Shown: in pieces, positions 1 to 7,642 of the stretch
Layout: the number at the start of each line of letters is the position of its first letter
Numbering within the stretch: the first letter of the stretch is position 1
Assembly (NCBI GenBank): GCA_017983975.1
Contig: JAGOAL010000004.1
Coordinates: forward strand, 1 to 64,000
Direction: 5' to 3'
Source of the DNA: Flavobacterium sp.
Lineage (GTDB): Bacteria > Bacteroidota > Bacteroidia > Flavobacteriales > Flavobacteriaceae
Length of the DNA: 64,000 bases
Notes under the pieces: model-generated
The model's database searches: none
Told to the model about the DNA's origin: nothing
The model's input: only the letters and a program-made list of their open reading frames with translations
Translations under genes and position numbers: made by a program

Positions 1-515
1 TTCCACATGTCTGATGTAGAAGCGGGTTGGTCTGCATATATTTTAATCATGAATTCTACGTTGTAACGTAAGAAATCAATTAATTCACAAGCAGCATCAA
101 TTTCGGCTTGGTGAATGGTTTTTGATTGCGCAATCATTGTCGCCGCATTGATTTTAGCACGGTATGGCCCTGCTAATAATTCAGCTGCTTTTAAGAAAAT
201 ACCAGCTCTGTTTTCCCAAGCCATCGCGGCCCATTTTTTTCTAGCCTCTAATGCAGAAGTAATCGCTTTTTCAACTAAAGCTCTGTCGGCTTGATGATAA
301 ATTCCCACTACATGTTGGTGATCGTGTGGGGCTGTCATTTTTTTGGTATTGCCCGTTTTAATTTCTTCGCTACCAATGTAAAGAGGAACTTCTACAGAAG
401 CGTTCCACATGGTTTTATAGGTTTCAGCAACTTTTGTTCTTTCTACAGAACCTGGTGCGTATGATTTTACGGGTTCATTAACCGCTTTTGGTACATTAAA
501 AAATCCTTTTAACAT
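1..515 (-). CDS. pruA: L-glutamate gamma-semialdehyde (1-pyrroline-5-carboxylate) dehydrogenase, partial (N-terminal part only)
   Basis: The N-terminal 171 codons of an aldehyde dehydrogenase superfamily protein; the rest lies beyond the left edge. I translated it by hand from ATG at 515: it begins MLKGFFNVPKAVNEPVKSYA and continues into a segment rich in KKWAAM- and RAGIFLKAA-like helices, the pattern I know from Bacteroidetes proline-catabolism dehydrogenases of about 540 residues. The enzyme oxidises glutamate semialdehyde to glutamate with NAD+ in the cytoplasm. The catalytic Cys and Glu are not in the window, so activity cannot be judged. A TATTTTTG -7 box lies about 100 nt upstream. Confidence is high for the family, moderate for the exact substrate. 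Confidence 0.85.
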   Translation of the reverse strand, partial: MLKGFFNVPKAVNEPVKSYAPGSVERTKVAETYKTMWNASVEVPLYIGSEEIKTGNTKKMTAPHDHQHVVGIYHQADRALVEKAITSALEARKKWAAMAWENRAGIFLKAAELLAGPYRAKINAATMIAQSKTIHQAEIDAACELIDFLRYNVEFMIKIYADQPASTSDMW

Positions 516-611
516 GGTTTTCTATTTTTGCTTCACTTGTTTAGAACAGTGTCTTAGGGTGAAAATTATACAATTTTGAGTGCTAATTTGTGTGTTTATA
601 GTAAACGAATA

Positions 612-619
612 CAAAAATA
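612..619 (-). promoter_or_regulatory. -7 box (TATTTTTG) for pruA
   Basis: Minus-strand match to the Bacteroidetes -7 consensus TAnnTTTG in the gap upstream of pruA. No convincing -33 TTTG at 17-23 nt, and the implied leader is about 95 nt. Confidence 0.4.
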
Positions 620-682
620 CAAAGTAAATTTTGAATAATCGATAACAAAAGTTACCTTATGAGAGTTTGAAAAAAAATAATA

Positions 683-1069
683 TTAATTTAGAGCGAAAGG
701 CGCTCCTAATTTAAAAGCCGGAATTTCAACTTTAAAACTTCGAGTAGAGGTAAAGTTAACCATATTAAAATGTCCTTTCATGGCTCCAATTGGTGAAGAT
801 AATAAGCAACCTGAAGAATAAGTATATGCTTCGCCAGGTTTTAAAACTGGTTTTTTGCCAATAACACCTTCGCCGTCAACCATTTCCATATCATTTAGCG
901 CATCATAAATTTCCCAATGGCGCGAATTAAGTTGAACAGAATCTTTACTTTGATTTTCAATCGTTACCTGGTATGTAAAGGCATAATGAATTTTGTAGTT
1001 CTTGAAGTAAGTACCTTCAAAACTAGTTAAAACCGAAATTTTTATCCCTCTTGTAATTTGACTTACCAT
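683..1069 (-). CDS. apaG: ApaG-domain protein
   Basis: A 128-residue stand-alone ApaG domain, the usual length for the family (about 125). ApaG folds as a fibronectin-III-like beta sandwich. Visible landmarks are the conserved centre around residues 65-100 with the LKPGEAYTYSSGC turn and the SPIGAMKGHF motif typical of ApaG. The biochemical role is unsettled; older annotations call it a Co2+/Mg2+ efflux protein on genetic evidence from enterobacteria, so only the family name is safe. Single gene, followed downstream by divergence to pruA with a 167-nt gap. A TAATTTTG -7 box at 1100-1107 gives a leader of about 25 nt. Confidence 0.9.
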   Translation of the reverse strand: MVSQITRGIKISVLTSFEGTYFKNYKIHYAFTYQVTIENQSKDSVQLNSRHWEIYDALNDMEMVDGEGVIGKKPVLKPGEAYTYSSGCLLSSPIGAMKGHFNMVNFTSTRSFKVEIPAFKLGAPFALN

Positions 1070-1099
1070 TTAATGATAGGTTTATTGTGAATTCTTTTT

Positions 1100-1107
1100 C
1101 AAAATTA
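1100..1107 (-). promoter_or_regulatory. -7 box (TAATTTTG) for apaG
   Basis: Minus-strand TAnnTTTG match 30 nt upstream of the apaG start. The -33 element is not obvious. Confidence 0.45.
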
Positions 1108-1178
1108 CGAAATATATCTTTTTTTCTGTTAACCGAATGCTAATTTTTTATAAAATGATGTAAATCAATTATTTCCAA

Positions 1179-2429
1179 TTAATTTTTAATTTCTTCACTA
1201 TTGGTATTTGCAATTCCTATTACCCTGTCATATCGGTCATTATTTCCACGATAATAGATAAGGGCTGTGTAGTTGTTTTCGGTTTGGAAATGATTTCCAT
1301 CAATTGCATTTTTAAAGTCAATTTTCCCTGATTTATCTGCTAAAATATATTGATAATTCGTAAAACCTTGCTTCAACAATATTGCTTTTTCATATCGTTT
1401 TGTAGCCGAATTATACTCCATTCTTGATTCATCTGAAAGGGAATAATTGTTGAACATTCCTGCAATATAAATATCTTTATTTGGATCCAAAGTCGTTTCT
1501 AAAGAAAAATAAACCCAGGTATAATCAGCTTCAGTTTCGGGATTGTTTGAATTATTATTCTGAATAAAAAAATTACCATTGATATCCGGAAAATAAGTAT
1601 AAATACTGTTTTTTCTCGGGGTATTAGAATATAAATAGGTATTATAAATATTATCGCCAGAAGTAACTCTTGCTACTGTGTTATTTGCCGCTCGGATGAT
1701 TTTATTGTCGATTGTATAGCATTCGTTTCCACCCCAAAATTGCGTTTCTTTGTTGTATCTATAGATCAATTCTGAACCTAACGTATATTGTGGCTTAATT
1801 CCTGAAATAGTAGTGTTCCAATTTCCGTTTTGAAACAAGGTTACTTTTACATTTTGAATTGGATTTTGTAATATTTTATCGCCATAATTTATGGTTAATT
1901 CAATATTTTGTTTTGTGTCAATTGTATCAAAATCACGGGATCTTCTAATAAGTAATCCTACTGCTGTTTCTTCTTCGTATAAAATAAATTTTCTGGAAAA
2001 AATAACTTCACTTTCATCATTTAAAACGGTAAGTAAATAATTGCCACTTTTTGTTATTTGATTGAATTTGTTTGGAAAAACTTGATTATAATGCGAATAA
2101 AGCTGTAATGTATTGAATGAATTTTGATAGGTAATTATTCGTTGGTTGTCCATTCCCGTTAAGTATTCGGCTTTGGATAAATTTGAGGGACCACTCCAAT
2201 CGGAATTATAATGCGTTATTGTGTAGTAATAATCAGCTTCATCACTATATAAATCATCAAATTGAATTTCAAATGTATCGCCCAATTTAAAAAAAGGAAT
2301 TACATTTCTACCATTTTGAACAAAAGAAATTGATTTAATGTTAAACGGTGGATTTTGTTCTTCAACAGATTGTGCTACTAAAGAAATAGAAAAAAAAAGT
2401 ACTATAAAAAGGAGCCAATAATTTTTCAT
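1179..2429 (-). CDS. Type IX secretion system Plug-family protein (DUF5103)
   Basis: A 416-residue secreted protein. The frame opens at 2480, but I chose ATG 2429 because it starts directly at a signal peptide (MKNYWLLFIVLFFSISLVAQ); the extra upstream residues are not signal-like. The body is beta-rich with the family's TITHYNSDWS and LYSHYNQVFPNKFNQITKSGNYLL segments in the first third and a C-terminal carbohydrate-binding-like beta domain with the DPNKDIYIAGMFNNY stretch. This family includes the Plug protein found bound to the SprA translocon of the Flavobacterium type IX secretion system, where it seals the pore from the periplasmic side. Assignment to Plug itself is from family recall. 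No other T9SS gene is adjacent. Confidence 0.82.
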   Translation of the reverse strand: MKNYWLLFIVLFFSISLVAQSVEEQNPPFNIKSISFVQNGRNVIPFFKLGDTFEIQFDDLYSDEADYYYTITHYNSDWSGPSNLSKAEYLTGMDNQRIITYQNSFNTLQLYSHYNQVFPNKFNQITKSGNYLLTVLNDESEVIFSRKFILYEEETAVGLLIRRSRDFDTIDTKQNIELTINYGDKILQNPIQNVKVTLFQNGNWNTTISGIKPQYTLGSELIYRYNKETQFWGGNECYTIDNKIIRAANNTVARVTSGDNIYNTYLYSNTPRKNSIYTYFPDINGNFFIQNNNSNNPETEADYTWVYFSLETTLDPNKDIYIAGMFNNYSLSDESRMEYNSATKRYEKAILLKQGFTNYQYILADKSGKIDFKNAIDGNHFQTENNYTALIYYRGNNDRYDRVIGIANTNSEEIKN

Positions 2430-2520
2430 TTGAAAAAATTTAATCCTTGTAAAAATAGCAAACAATTTTAAGGTCTGCAACTCTAAGGGTTAATTTATAA
2501 AATGGAACTATTTATTTTTA

Positions 2521-3285
2521 TCATTTATAACAAACAGGGATGATTTCTCCTTTTGCTAAACAATATTTTTCTACTAAATCAGATGAAATAGTTTGTGTAT
2601 AGTCTACTTCGTCTACTTTGAAACCAATGCTTCTCAATTTATCAAAGTAGTCTCTTCCGTAAACCCTAACGTGATCATATTGACCAAATATTTTTGCGCG
2701 TTCTTTAGGATCGGTTATCGAATCATCAGCAAAAGTAGTTGCTCTTGATAAATCTTGAGGAATTTGAAAGATTCCCATGCCACCAGGTTTTAAAACACGA
2801 TATAATTCTTGCATAGCTTTTGTATCGTCTGGAATATGTTCTAGAACGTGATTGCACAAAATCATATCATAGGAATTATCTTCAAAAGGTAAATTACAGA
2901 TGTCGGCTTTTACATCGGCTAATGGCGAAAATAAATCGGTTGTGGTATAATTTAAATTCGATTGTTTTTTAAAACGTTTGTAAAATTCTTGTTCGGGCGC
3001 AAAATGCAATACTTTTTTTGGTGCAGTAAAAAAATCGGTTTCATTTTTTAAATACAACCACAATAAGCGATGTCTTTCTAACGAAAGTGTACTGGGTGAC
3101 AAAACGTTATTTCGTTGTGTTCCGTATCCGTAAGGTAAAAACATTCGAAAACTTTTTCCATCAATGGGATCGGTAAATCGGTTTCCTGTTAACAAAAAGG
3201 CTAAAATTGGACGTACCACAATACTCAACCGAATCAATATTGGTCGAGGAATGGTATTTAATATAAGTTTGAATATTTTTTTCAT
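2521..3285 (-). CDS. Class I SAM-dependent methyltransferase (Methyltransf_11 type)
   Basis: A 254-residue soluble protein. After an about 85-residue N-terminal extension comes a Rossmann methyltransferase core: the VLHFAPEQEF segment (motif I position, glycine-poor), ADICNLPFEDNSYDMILCNHVLEHIPDD (acidic motif II and the DxxxxxHVLEH post-motif) and LKPGG (motif III/IV turn). The substrate cannot be read from sequence. Lies downstream of map in the same direction across a 92-nt gap that holds an inverted low-complexity repeat. It is not recognisable as UbiE/MenG, which have a different N-terminus. Confidence 0.8.
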   Translation of the reverse strand: MKKIFKLILNTIPRPILIRLSIVVRPILAFLLTGNRFTDPIDGKSFRMFLPYGYGTQRNNVLSPSTLSLERHRLLWLYLKNETDFFTAPKKVLHFAPEQEFYKRFKKQSNLNYTTTDLFSPLADVKADICNLPFEDNSYDMILCNHVLEHIPDDTKAMQELYRVLKPGGMGIFQIPQDLSRATTFADDSITDPKERAKIFGQYDHVRVYGRDYFDKLRSIGFKVDEVDYTQTISSDLVEKYCLAKGEIIPVCYK

Positions 3286-3377
3286 TTTTTATTACACAGA
3301 GATTAGCAAATTTTCACAGATTTTTTTGCTTAATTCTTTTAATTTGTGAAAATCTGTGAAATTTGTGTTTGTTTTAT
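3286..3377. repeat. Intergenic CACAGATTTT inverted repeat (dispersed Flavobacterium-type element)
   Basis: The gap between map and the methyltransferase is nearly filled by copies of a CACAGA/TCTGTG motif. An arm at 3308-3324 pairs with one at 3349-3364 (AAATTTTCACAGATTTT against AAAATCTGTGAAATTT), and partial copies flank both sides. I recall similar CACAGATT-rich spacers scattered through Bacteroidetes genomes; this needs a genome-wide search. Confidence 0.6.
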
Positions 3378-4196
3378 TTACATCACTAATGGTTTTTGTC
3401 TCAATCCATCTTCTTCATTACTTACAATTCCTAAAGCATCATAAATATAAGCAAAGGTTGATAATAATTCAGGTTTTCCATCTACAATAGCCACATCGTG
3501 TTCAAAATGCGCACTTGGTTTTCCGTCGGCAGTGGTAATGGTCCAACCGTCTTTGTGTTGCTTAATGTTCTTTGTTCCCATATTAATCATCGGTTCAATT
3601 GCGATAACCATTCCGTTCACTAATTTTTTTCCACGACCACGTTTTCCGTAGTTAGGCACTTCTGGGTCTTCGTGCATTTTTCTACCTAAACCGTGCCCGC
3701 ACAACTCTCGTACAACTCCATAGCCTTGTGCTTCACAATATACTTGAACCGCATTTCCAATATCTTCCACACGATTGCCCACTTTAGTAGCACGAATCCC
3801 TTCATAAAGAGATTCTTTGGTAATTTTTAATAATTTTTTAGTAGCTGGATCCACTTCTCCCACTTCAAAAGTATAGGCATGATCACCATAAAATCCATTT
3901 TTCAAAGCACCACAATCTACCGAAATAATATCACCTTCTTGTAAAGGAATAGCATTTGGAATACCATGAACTACCTGTGTATTCGGACTCATACAAAGCG
4001 AATTTGGAAATCCGTACATACCTAAAAATGCAGGCTCTGCTCCATGCGAACGGATAAAATCTTCTGCTAATTTATCTAAATACAAAGTAGTAACACCAGG
4101 TTTGATTTCCTTAGCAATCATGCCGAGTGTTTTAGAAACGATTAAGGCACTTTCGCGCATCAATTCAATTTCTTCAAGGGTTTTAAGTACAATCAT
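3378..4196 (-). CDS. map: Methionine aminopeptidase, type I
   Basis: A 272-residue type I methionine aminopeptidase that removes initiator Met from nascent proteins in the cytoplasm. All five dinuclear-metal ligands are present: Asp94, Asp105, His168, Glu201 and Glu232, with the substrate-site His77 in the NTQVVHGIP motif. There is no N-terminal zinc-finger extension, as expected for the bacterial short form. A TATTTTTG -7 box sits about 20 nt upstream of the start. The gene is followed by the methyltransferase gene in the same direction. Confidence 0.96.
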   Translation of the reverse strand: MIVLKTLEEIELMRESALIVSKTLGMIAKEIKPGVTTLYLDKLAEDFIRSHGAEPAFLGMYGFPNSLCMSPNTQVVHGIPNAIPLQEGDIISVDCGALKNGFYGDHAYTFEVGEVDPATKKLLKITKESLYEGIRATKVGNRVEDIGNAVQVYCEAQGYGVVRELCGHGLGRKMHEDPEVPNYGKRGRGKKLVNGMVIAIEPMINMGTKNIKQHKDGWTITTADGKPSAHFEHDVAIVDGKPELLSTFAYIYDALGIVSNEEDGLRQKPLVM

Positions 4197-4213
4197 AATA
4201 CAAAATTTCGCGA

Positions 4214-4221
4214 CAAAAATA
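4214..4221 (-). promoter_or_regulatory. -7 box (TATTTTTG) for map
   Basis: Minus-strand TAnnTTTG 18 nt upstream of the map start. The implied leader is about 15 nt. Confidence 0.45.
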
Positions 4222-4463
4222 CAAATTCAAGTTCAATTATAAGTTCAAATTCAAAATTCCTTATACCTAATTCATCTAAAACCCTTTATCAAGTAGGAGT
4301 AATTTTATTTTTTGTTTGAATTCTACTATAGATTTTAGAATAAATTGCTTTGGATATTGAAAAGTTTCACCTAACATTAAAAATTTCTTAAAAAACTAAC
4401 CTTTTGATTTTGAATTTTTTAGTTAAAAAGGGTTGTTTTTGAAAATATTTCAAAGTTTAAGGC

Positions 4464-4491
4464 TTTTGCAACATTAAATAGCCTACCTTTG
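4464..4491 (+). promoter_or_regulatory. Promoter of RRM protein: TTTTG ... TACCTTTG
   Basis: The -7 box TACCTTTG is at 4484-4491 with TTTTG at 4464-4468. The 15-nt spacer is shorter than the usual 17-23, so the -33 element is uncertain. The ATG follows 22 nt later. Confidence 0.55.
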
Positions 4492-4513
4492 TAAGGAATT
4501 AAATTTTTCATAG

Positions 4514-4849
4514 ATGAACATTTTTGTAGGAAGTCTTCCTTTCAGTGTAGAGGAAGCAGATTTAAGAGGTTATTTTGAAGAGTATGGAGCTGTTGAATCA
4601 GTTAAAATTATCTCTGACAAATTTACCGGAAGAAGTAAAGGATTTGGATTTGTTGAAATGGCTAATGATGCTGAGGCTCAAAAAGCAATCGACGAATTAA
4701 ACGGTGGAACTATCGAAGGTAGAAAAATCGTAGTTAACAAATCTGAACCAAAACCAGAAGGCGAAAGAAGAAGTTTCGATCGTAATGGTGGTGGAAGCAG
4801 AGGTGGTTTCTCTAATAATAGAGATAACAACTCAAGAGGTCGTTACTAA
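4514..4849 (+). CDS. RRM-domain RNA-binding protein with glycine/arginine-rich tail
   Basis: A 111-residue single-RRM protein. RNP2 (IFVGSL) is at residues 3-8 and RNP1 (KGFGFVEM) at 42-49, both intact including the aromatic RNA-stacking positions. The RRM ends near residue 78 and is followed by a disordered tail rich in Gly, Arg, Ser and Asn (from about residue 88), the layout of bacterial Rbp and eukaryotic glycine-rich RNA-binding proteins. Such proteins are abundant in Bacteroidetes and act as global RNA chaperones or post-transcriptional regulators; the specific targets here are unknown. Monocistronic: its own promoter upstream and a strong terminator 24 nt after the stop. Confidence 0.93.
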   Translation: MNIFVGSLPFSVEEADLRGYFEEYGAVESVKIISDKFTGRSKGFGFVEMANDAEAQKAIDELNGGTIEGRKIVVNKSEPKPEGERRSFDRNGGGSRGGFSNNRDNNSRGRY

Positions 4850-4872
4850 TATATTTTTAAATATAAAACGAA

Positions 4873-4902
4873 AAAAAACCTTCGCATTTGCGGAGGTTTT
4901 TT
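4873..4902 (+). terminator. Rho-independent terminator after the RRM gene
   Basis: Stem AAAAAACCTTCGC / GCGGAGGTTTTTT with loop ATTT and one G-T wobble, ending in six T. It lies just past the tolC-family stop on the other strand and probably works mainly for the plus strand. Confidence 0.88.
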
Positions 4903-4908
4903 AGTTTA

Positions 4909-6291
4909 TTAAGGTTGCGCTCGCGTTTTAAATAATCCTAAAATTGCTTGGAAAATGCGATTCTCTAAAACAATTGCATTTAATTGTGAACTTACTAATG
5001 TGTTTTCTCTCGAATTAATAAGGAACAATGAACTTTCGCCCATATTAAATAATCGATCTTCAGCAGAAAGTAAAGTTGAAAAATCGCGCACTAATTTTGT
5101 ATTATATTCTTGTTGAATTTGCAATGACATTATTTCTTGTTGTTGCGATTTGAGTTTGTTTTCCAAATTTTTTCGTTCAAATTGTAAACTAAATTCGGAA
5201 TCCTGAATTTTTAATTTGGCTAATTTTAATCCGGCCCGTTCTTTTCTCAAAAAAATTGGGATAGAAAAATTTAATCCAATTTTATAATCCTGCATTCGAT
5301 AATTATCAATAGCACTTGGTTCAGATAAGTAATTATAACTCACATCTAACTTTGGTAAAAGAGCATTTGCTTTCAGTTGTTTTTCTACTTTTAAAATTCC
5401 AATTTTAGCATCTAAGGCTTTAATTTTTGGATGATTTTCTATGTCAAAGTTATCCAACTCATTAATTTGAAGCGTTTCTTTGATTGTTGATCCAAGGATT
5501 TTTTCGGGTTGTAATTCATCTTTTAATTCTAATGGTATATTGTTTTCGAGCCATAAATAGTTAGATAATTCTAATTTGGCTTTCGTAAGTTTTAGTTTTG
5601 CATCTTCTAAATTTAACTGTCTTGTCGTAACAATAATTCCTGCTTCAATACTATCTATTGCAGGTTTGTCTCCTTGTGTAATTAGTTGTGAAACACCATT
5701 GTATCGAATCTTAGCGTTTTCTAAATAGTTTTCATATAATTTTACTTCATCAAAGCTACGTTTCCAATTGGTATAACTTATAGATGCTTCGTATAAAACT
5801 TCAATAGCTTGCAAATTTCGCTCAGCACTATTTAAGTTTTGTGCAATTTTTGCCTTTCTAATATCGGCCATTCGTTGATTAATGAATAAGCCTTGGCCAA
5901 CAGGGATAGAAATTCCAAAAGAAGTTAAACCTGAATTGGGTAAGGTGTTTTCGGGATTAACATAAATTCCTTCTGCATTATCAAAACCTGCTTTTAATTC
6001 AATGCCATACCAAGTTGGAATTTTAAAACTGCTATTTAGAATTGAATAATAATTTTTGTCTCTAAATTGTTTTTCATTAAAATCAACATCAATTTTAGGA
6101 TCAAATGCTCCACGAGCCTGCATTAAATTAGCTTGTGCTTCATTGATTTTTAAATCGGCTTGTTTTACTAGCGGATGGTATTTTTTTACGTATCCTAAAA
6201 ATTCATTAAAACTAAATTCGGTTGTATTTTGCCCAAAACTAGAACAGATACATCCTATGAAAAGTAAAAGAAAGTAATTAATTTTTCTCAT
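4909..6291 (-). CDS. TolC-family outer membrane efflux/secretion channel
   Basis: A 460-residue TolC/OEP-family protein. A cleavable signal peptide (about residues 1-20, ending ...CSSFG|Q) precedes two repeated halves of long alpha-helical hairpin (the ADLKINEAQANLMQARGAFDPKIDVDF repeat opening is typical) alternating with beta strands that build the trimeric barrel. It should form the outer membrane exit duct for the ABC transporter and HlyD adaptor encoded immediately upstream; its start overlaps the HlyD stop by one base (TAATG), a sign of translational coupling. It is the last gene of the tetR-ABC-hlyD-tolC operon and ends near, and convergent with, the RRM gene's terminator. Confidence 0.9.
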   Translation of the reverse strand: MRKINYFLLLFIGCICSSFGQNTTEFSFNEFLGYVKKYHPLVKQADLKINEAQANLMQARGAFDPKIDVDFNEKQFRDKNYYSILNSSFKIPTWYGIELKAGFDNAEGIYVNPENTLPNSGLTSFGISIPVGQGLFINQRMADIRKAKIAQNLNSAERNLQAIEVLYEASISYTNWKRSFDEVKLYENYLENAKIRYNGVSQLITQGDKPAIDSIEAGIIVTTRQLNLEDAKLKLTKAKLELSNYLWLENNIPLELKDELQPEKILGSTIKETLQINELDNFDIENHPKIKALDAKIGILKVEKQLKANALLPKLDVSYNYLSEPSAIDNYRMQDYKIGLNFSIPIFLRKERAGLKLAKLKIQDSEFSLQFERKNLENKLKSQQQEIMSLQIQQEYNTKLVRDFSTLLSAEDRLFNMGESSLFLINSRENTLVSSQLNAIVLENRIFQAILGLFKTRAQP

Positions 6292-7637
6292 TATTTTTCT
6301 GATTTTACTTTAGTTGTAGGTTGGTAAAAATTAGGAGGAAAACCATTAAGTGTTCGCCAAATTTCGAACCAAATTGGCACATCATTTAAAAGTGCTAATG
6401 ATTGTGTTCCAGCACCAATACTCAATTGACTTGGCCATTTTTTATCTTTTGGATCTGGTGCAATTAAAACGCGGTATTTTCCATTTTCGCTAATAAAATT
6501 TTCTTTTGCCACAATAACTCCTCCAAAAGTTCCATAGGAAACATCGGGCCAACCGCTAAAAACGATTGTTGGCCAACCATCAAACCAAACCCTAACTTTT
6601 TCACCTTTATTGATTAATGGAAAATCCATAGGTTCAATATAGGTTTCTACCGCAATATCATATTTATACGGCATGATGCTCACAACAGGAGTTCCTTCTT
6701 TAAGCGTTTCCCCAATTCCAGATTGCAATGCGCGGTTAACATATCCGTCTTGTGGAGCTGTAATATAATACATTCCATTACGAATTTGATAATTGCTGTA
6801 TTGGTTTTTCAGTTTGTTTACTTGAGCTTCGGTGTCAAATTGTACACTTAATGCGGTTTGTTTATCGCTACTCGCTTTAGCATTCTTTTCAGCATATTCA
6901 GCACTAATTCGGTTGAGTTCCATAGTAGCATTTAACACTTCATTTTTACTCGAAATATATTTGTTTTCTTGCGTGATGATTTTAGCTTCGGTTTCCTGCA
7001 ATTTCAAACGCTTTTCCTCTACATCGGTCAAGGGTTTTAATCCTTCCTTATTTAAATTTATGGAACGATTATATTGGGTATTTGCAATTTTTAATTGAGT
7101 TTTACTCGCTTCAAAGTCAATACTATCACTTTGTACTTTCAAATAAGCCTGAATTAATTTATTTTTTGCTTGTTTTAATTTAAGATTTTTTTCGTTTTGA
7201 ATGGCGCCCATTTGGTTTTCCAATGCTATTACTTTATCTGAATAGGATTGAACAGCCTTTACCTTTGCGTTTACCTGTTTACCCGTGTTTTCAATTAAAT
7301 TTGGATCTAAATAATCTTCTTTTATCTCTGAAATAAATAAGATTGTATCCCCTTTTTTTACAAAATCACCTTCTTGAACATACCATTTTTCAATTCTTCC
7401 AGCAATTGCCGTATGAATGGTTTGTGGTCTTTGATTTGGTTTTAAGGTAGTTACATTTCCTGATCCTTTTATGTTTTGTGTCCAAGGTAAAAACAAGAAC
7501 AGAACGAGCAACAGAATAAAACCCCAAATAATTTTACGAATTACTAAGTAGTGTTTTTGCTGTTTAAAAATTTCAGTTGATTTGAATTCGTCAATTTTTA
7601 CAAATGGATCAATTCTTTTTTTAGTGATATTTAACAT
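6291..7637 (-). CDS. HlyD-family membrane fusion (periplasmic adaptor) protein
   Basis: A 448-residue adaptor. One N-terminal transmembrane helix (about residues 36-52, IIWGFILLLVLFLFLPW) anchors it in the inner membrane. It is followed by the first half of a lipoyl/barrel-sandwich domain (GRIEKWYVQEGDFVKKGDTIL), a long coiled-coil hairpin at about residues 110-285, the second lipoyl half with the YYITAPQDGYV motif, and a beta-barrel domain. This is the layout of type I secretion adaptors. It should bridge the ABC protein (gap of five bases upstream) to the TolC-like channel (one-base overlap downstream). No cargo-specific feature is visible. Confidence 0.92.
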   Translation of the reverse strand: MLNITKKRIDPFVKIDEFKSTEIFKQQKHYLVIRKIIWGFILLLVLFLFLPWTQNIKGSGNVTTLKPNQRPQTIHTAIAGRIEKWYVQEGDFVKKGDTILFISEIKEDYLDPNLIENTGKQVNAKVKAVQSYSDKVIALENQMGAIQNEKNLKLKQAKNKLIQAYLKVQSDSIDFEASKTQLKIANTQYNRSINLNKEGLKPLTDVEEKRLKLQETEAKIITQENKYISSKNEVLNATMELNRISAEYAEKNAKASSDKQTALSVQFDTEAQVNKLKNQYSNYQIRNGMYYITAPQDGYVNRALQSGIGETLKEGTPVVSIMPYKYDIAVETYIEPMDFPLINKGEKVRVWFDGWPTIVFSGWPDVSYGTFGGVIVAKENFISENGKYRVLIAPDPKDKKWPSQLSIGAGTQSLALLNDVPIWFEIWRTLNGFPPNFYQPTTKVKSEK

Positions 7638-7642
7638 GATTT

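Larger units (their letters stand above)
4197..4513. other. 317-nt divergent intergenic region between map and the RRM protein gene
   Basis: Holds the minus-strand map promoter (-7 at 4214-4221), then a low-complexity stretch at about 4222-4260 built of TTCAAATTCAA-like units, then the plus-strand promoter of the RNA-binding protein (-7 at 4484-4491). No ORF or RNA gene was recognised in the central 4260-4440. Confidence 0.6.
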
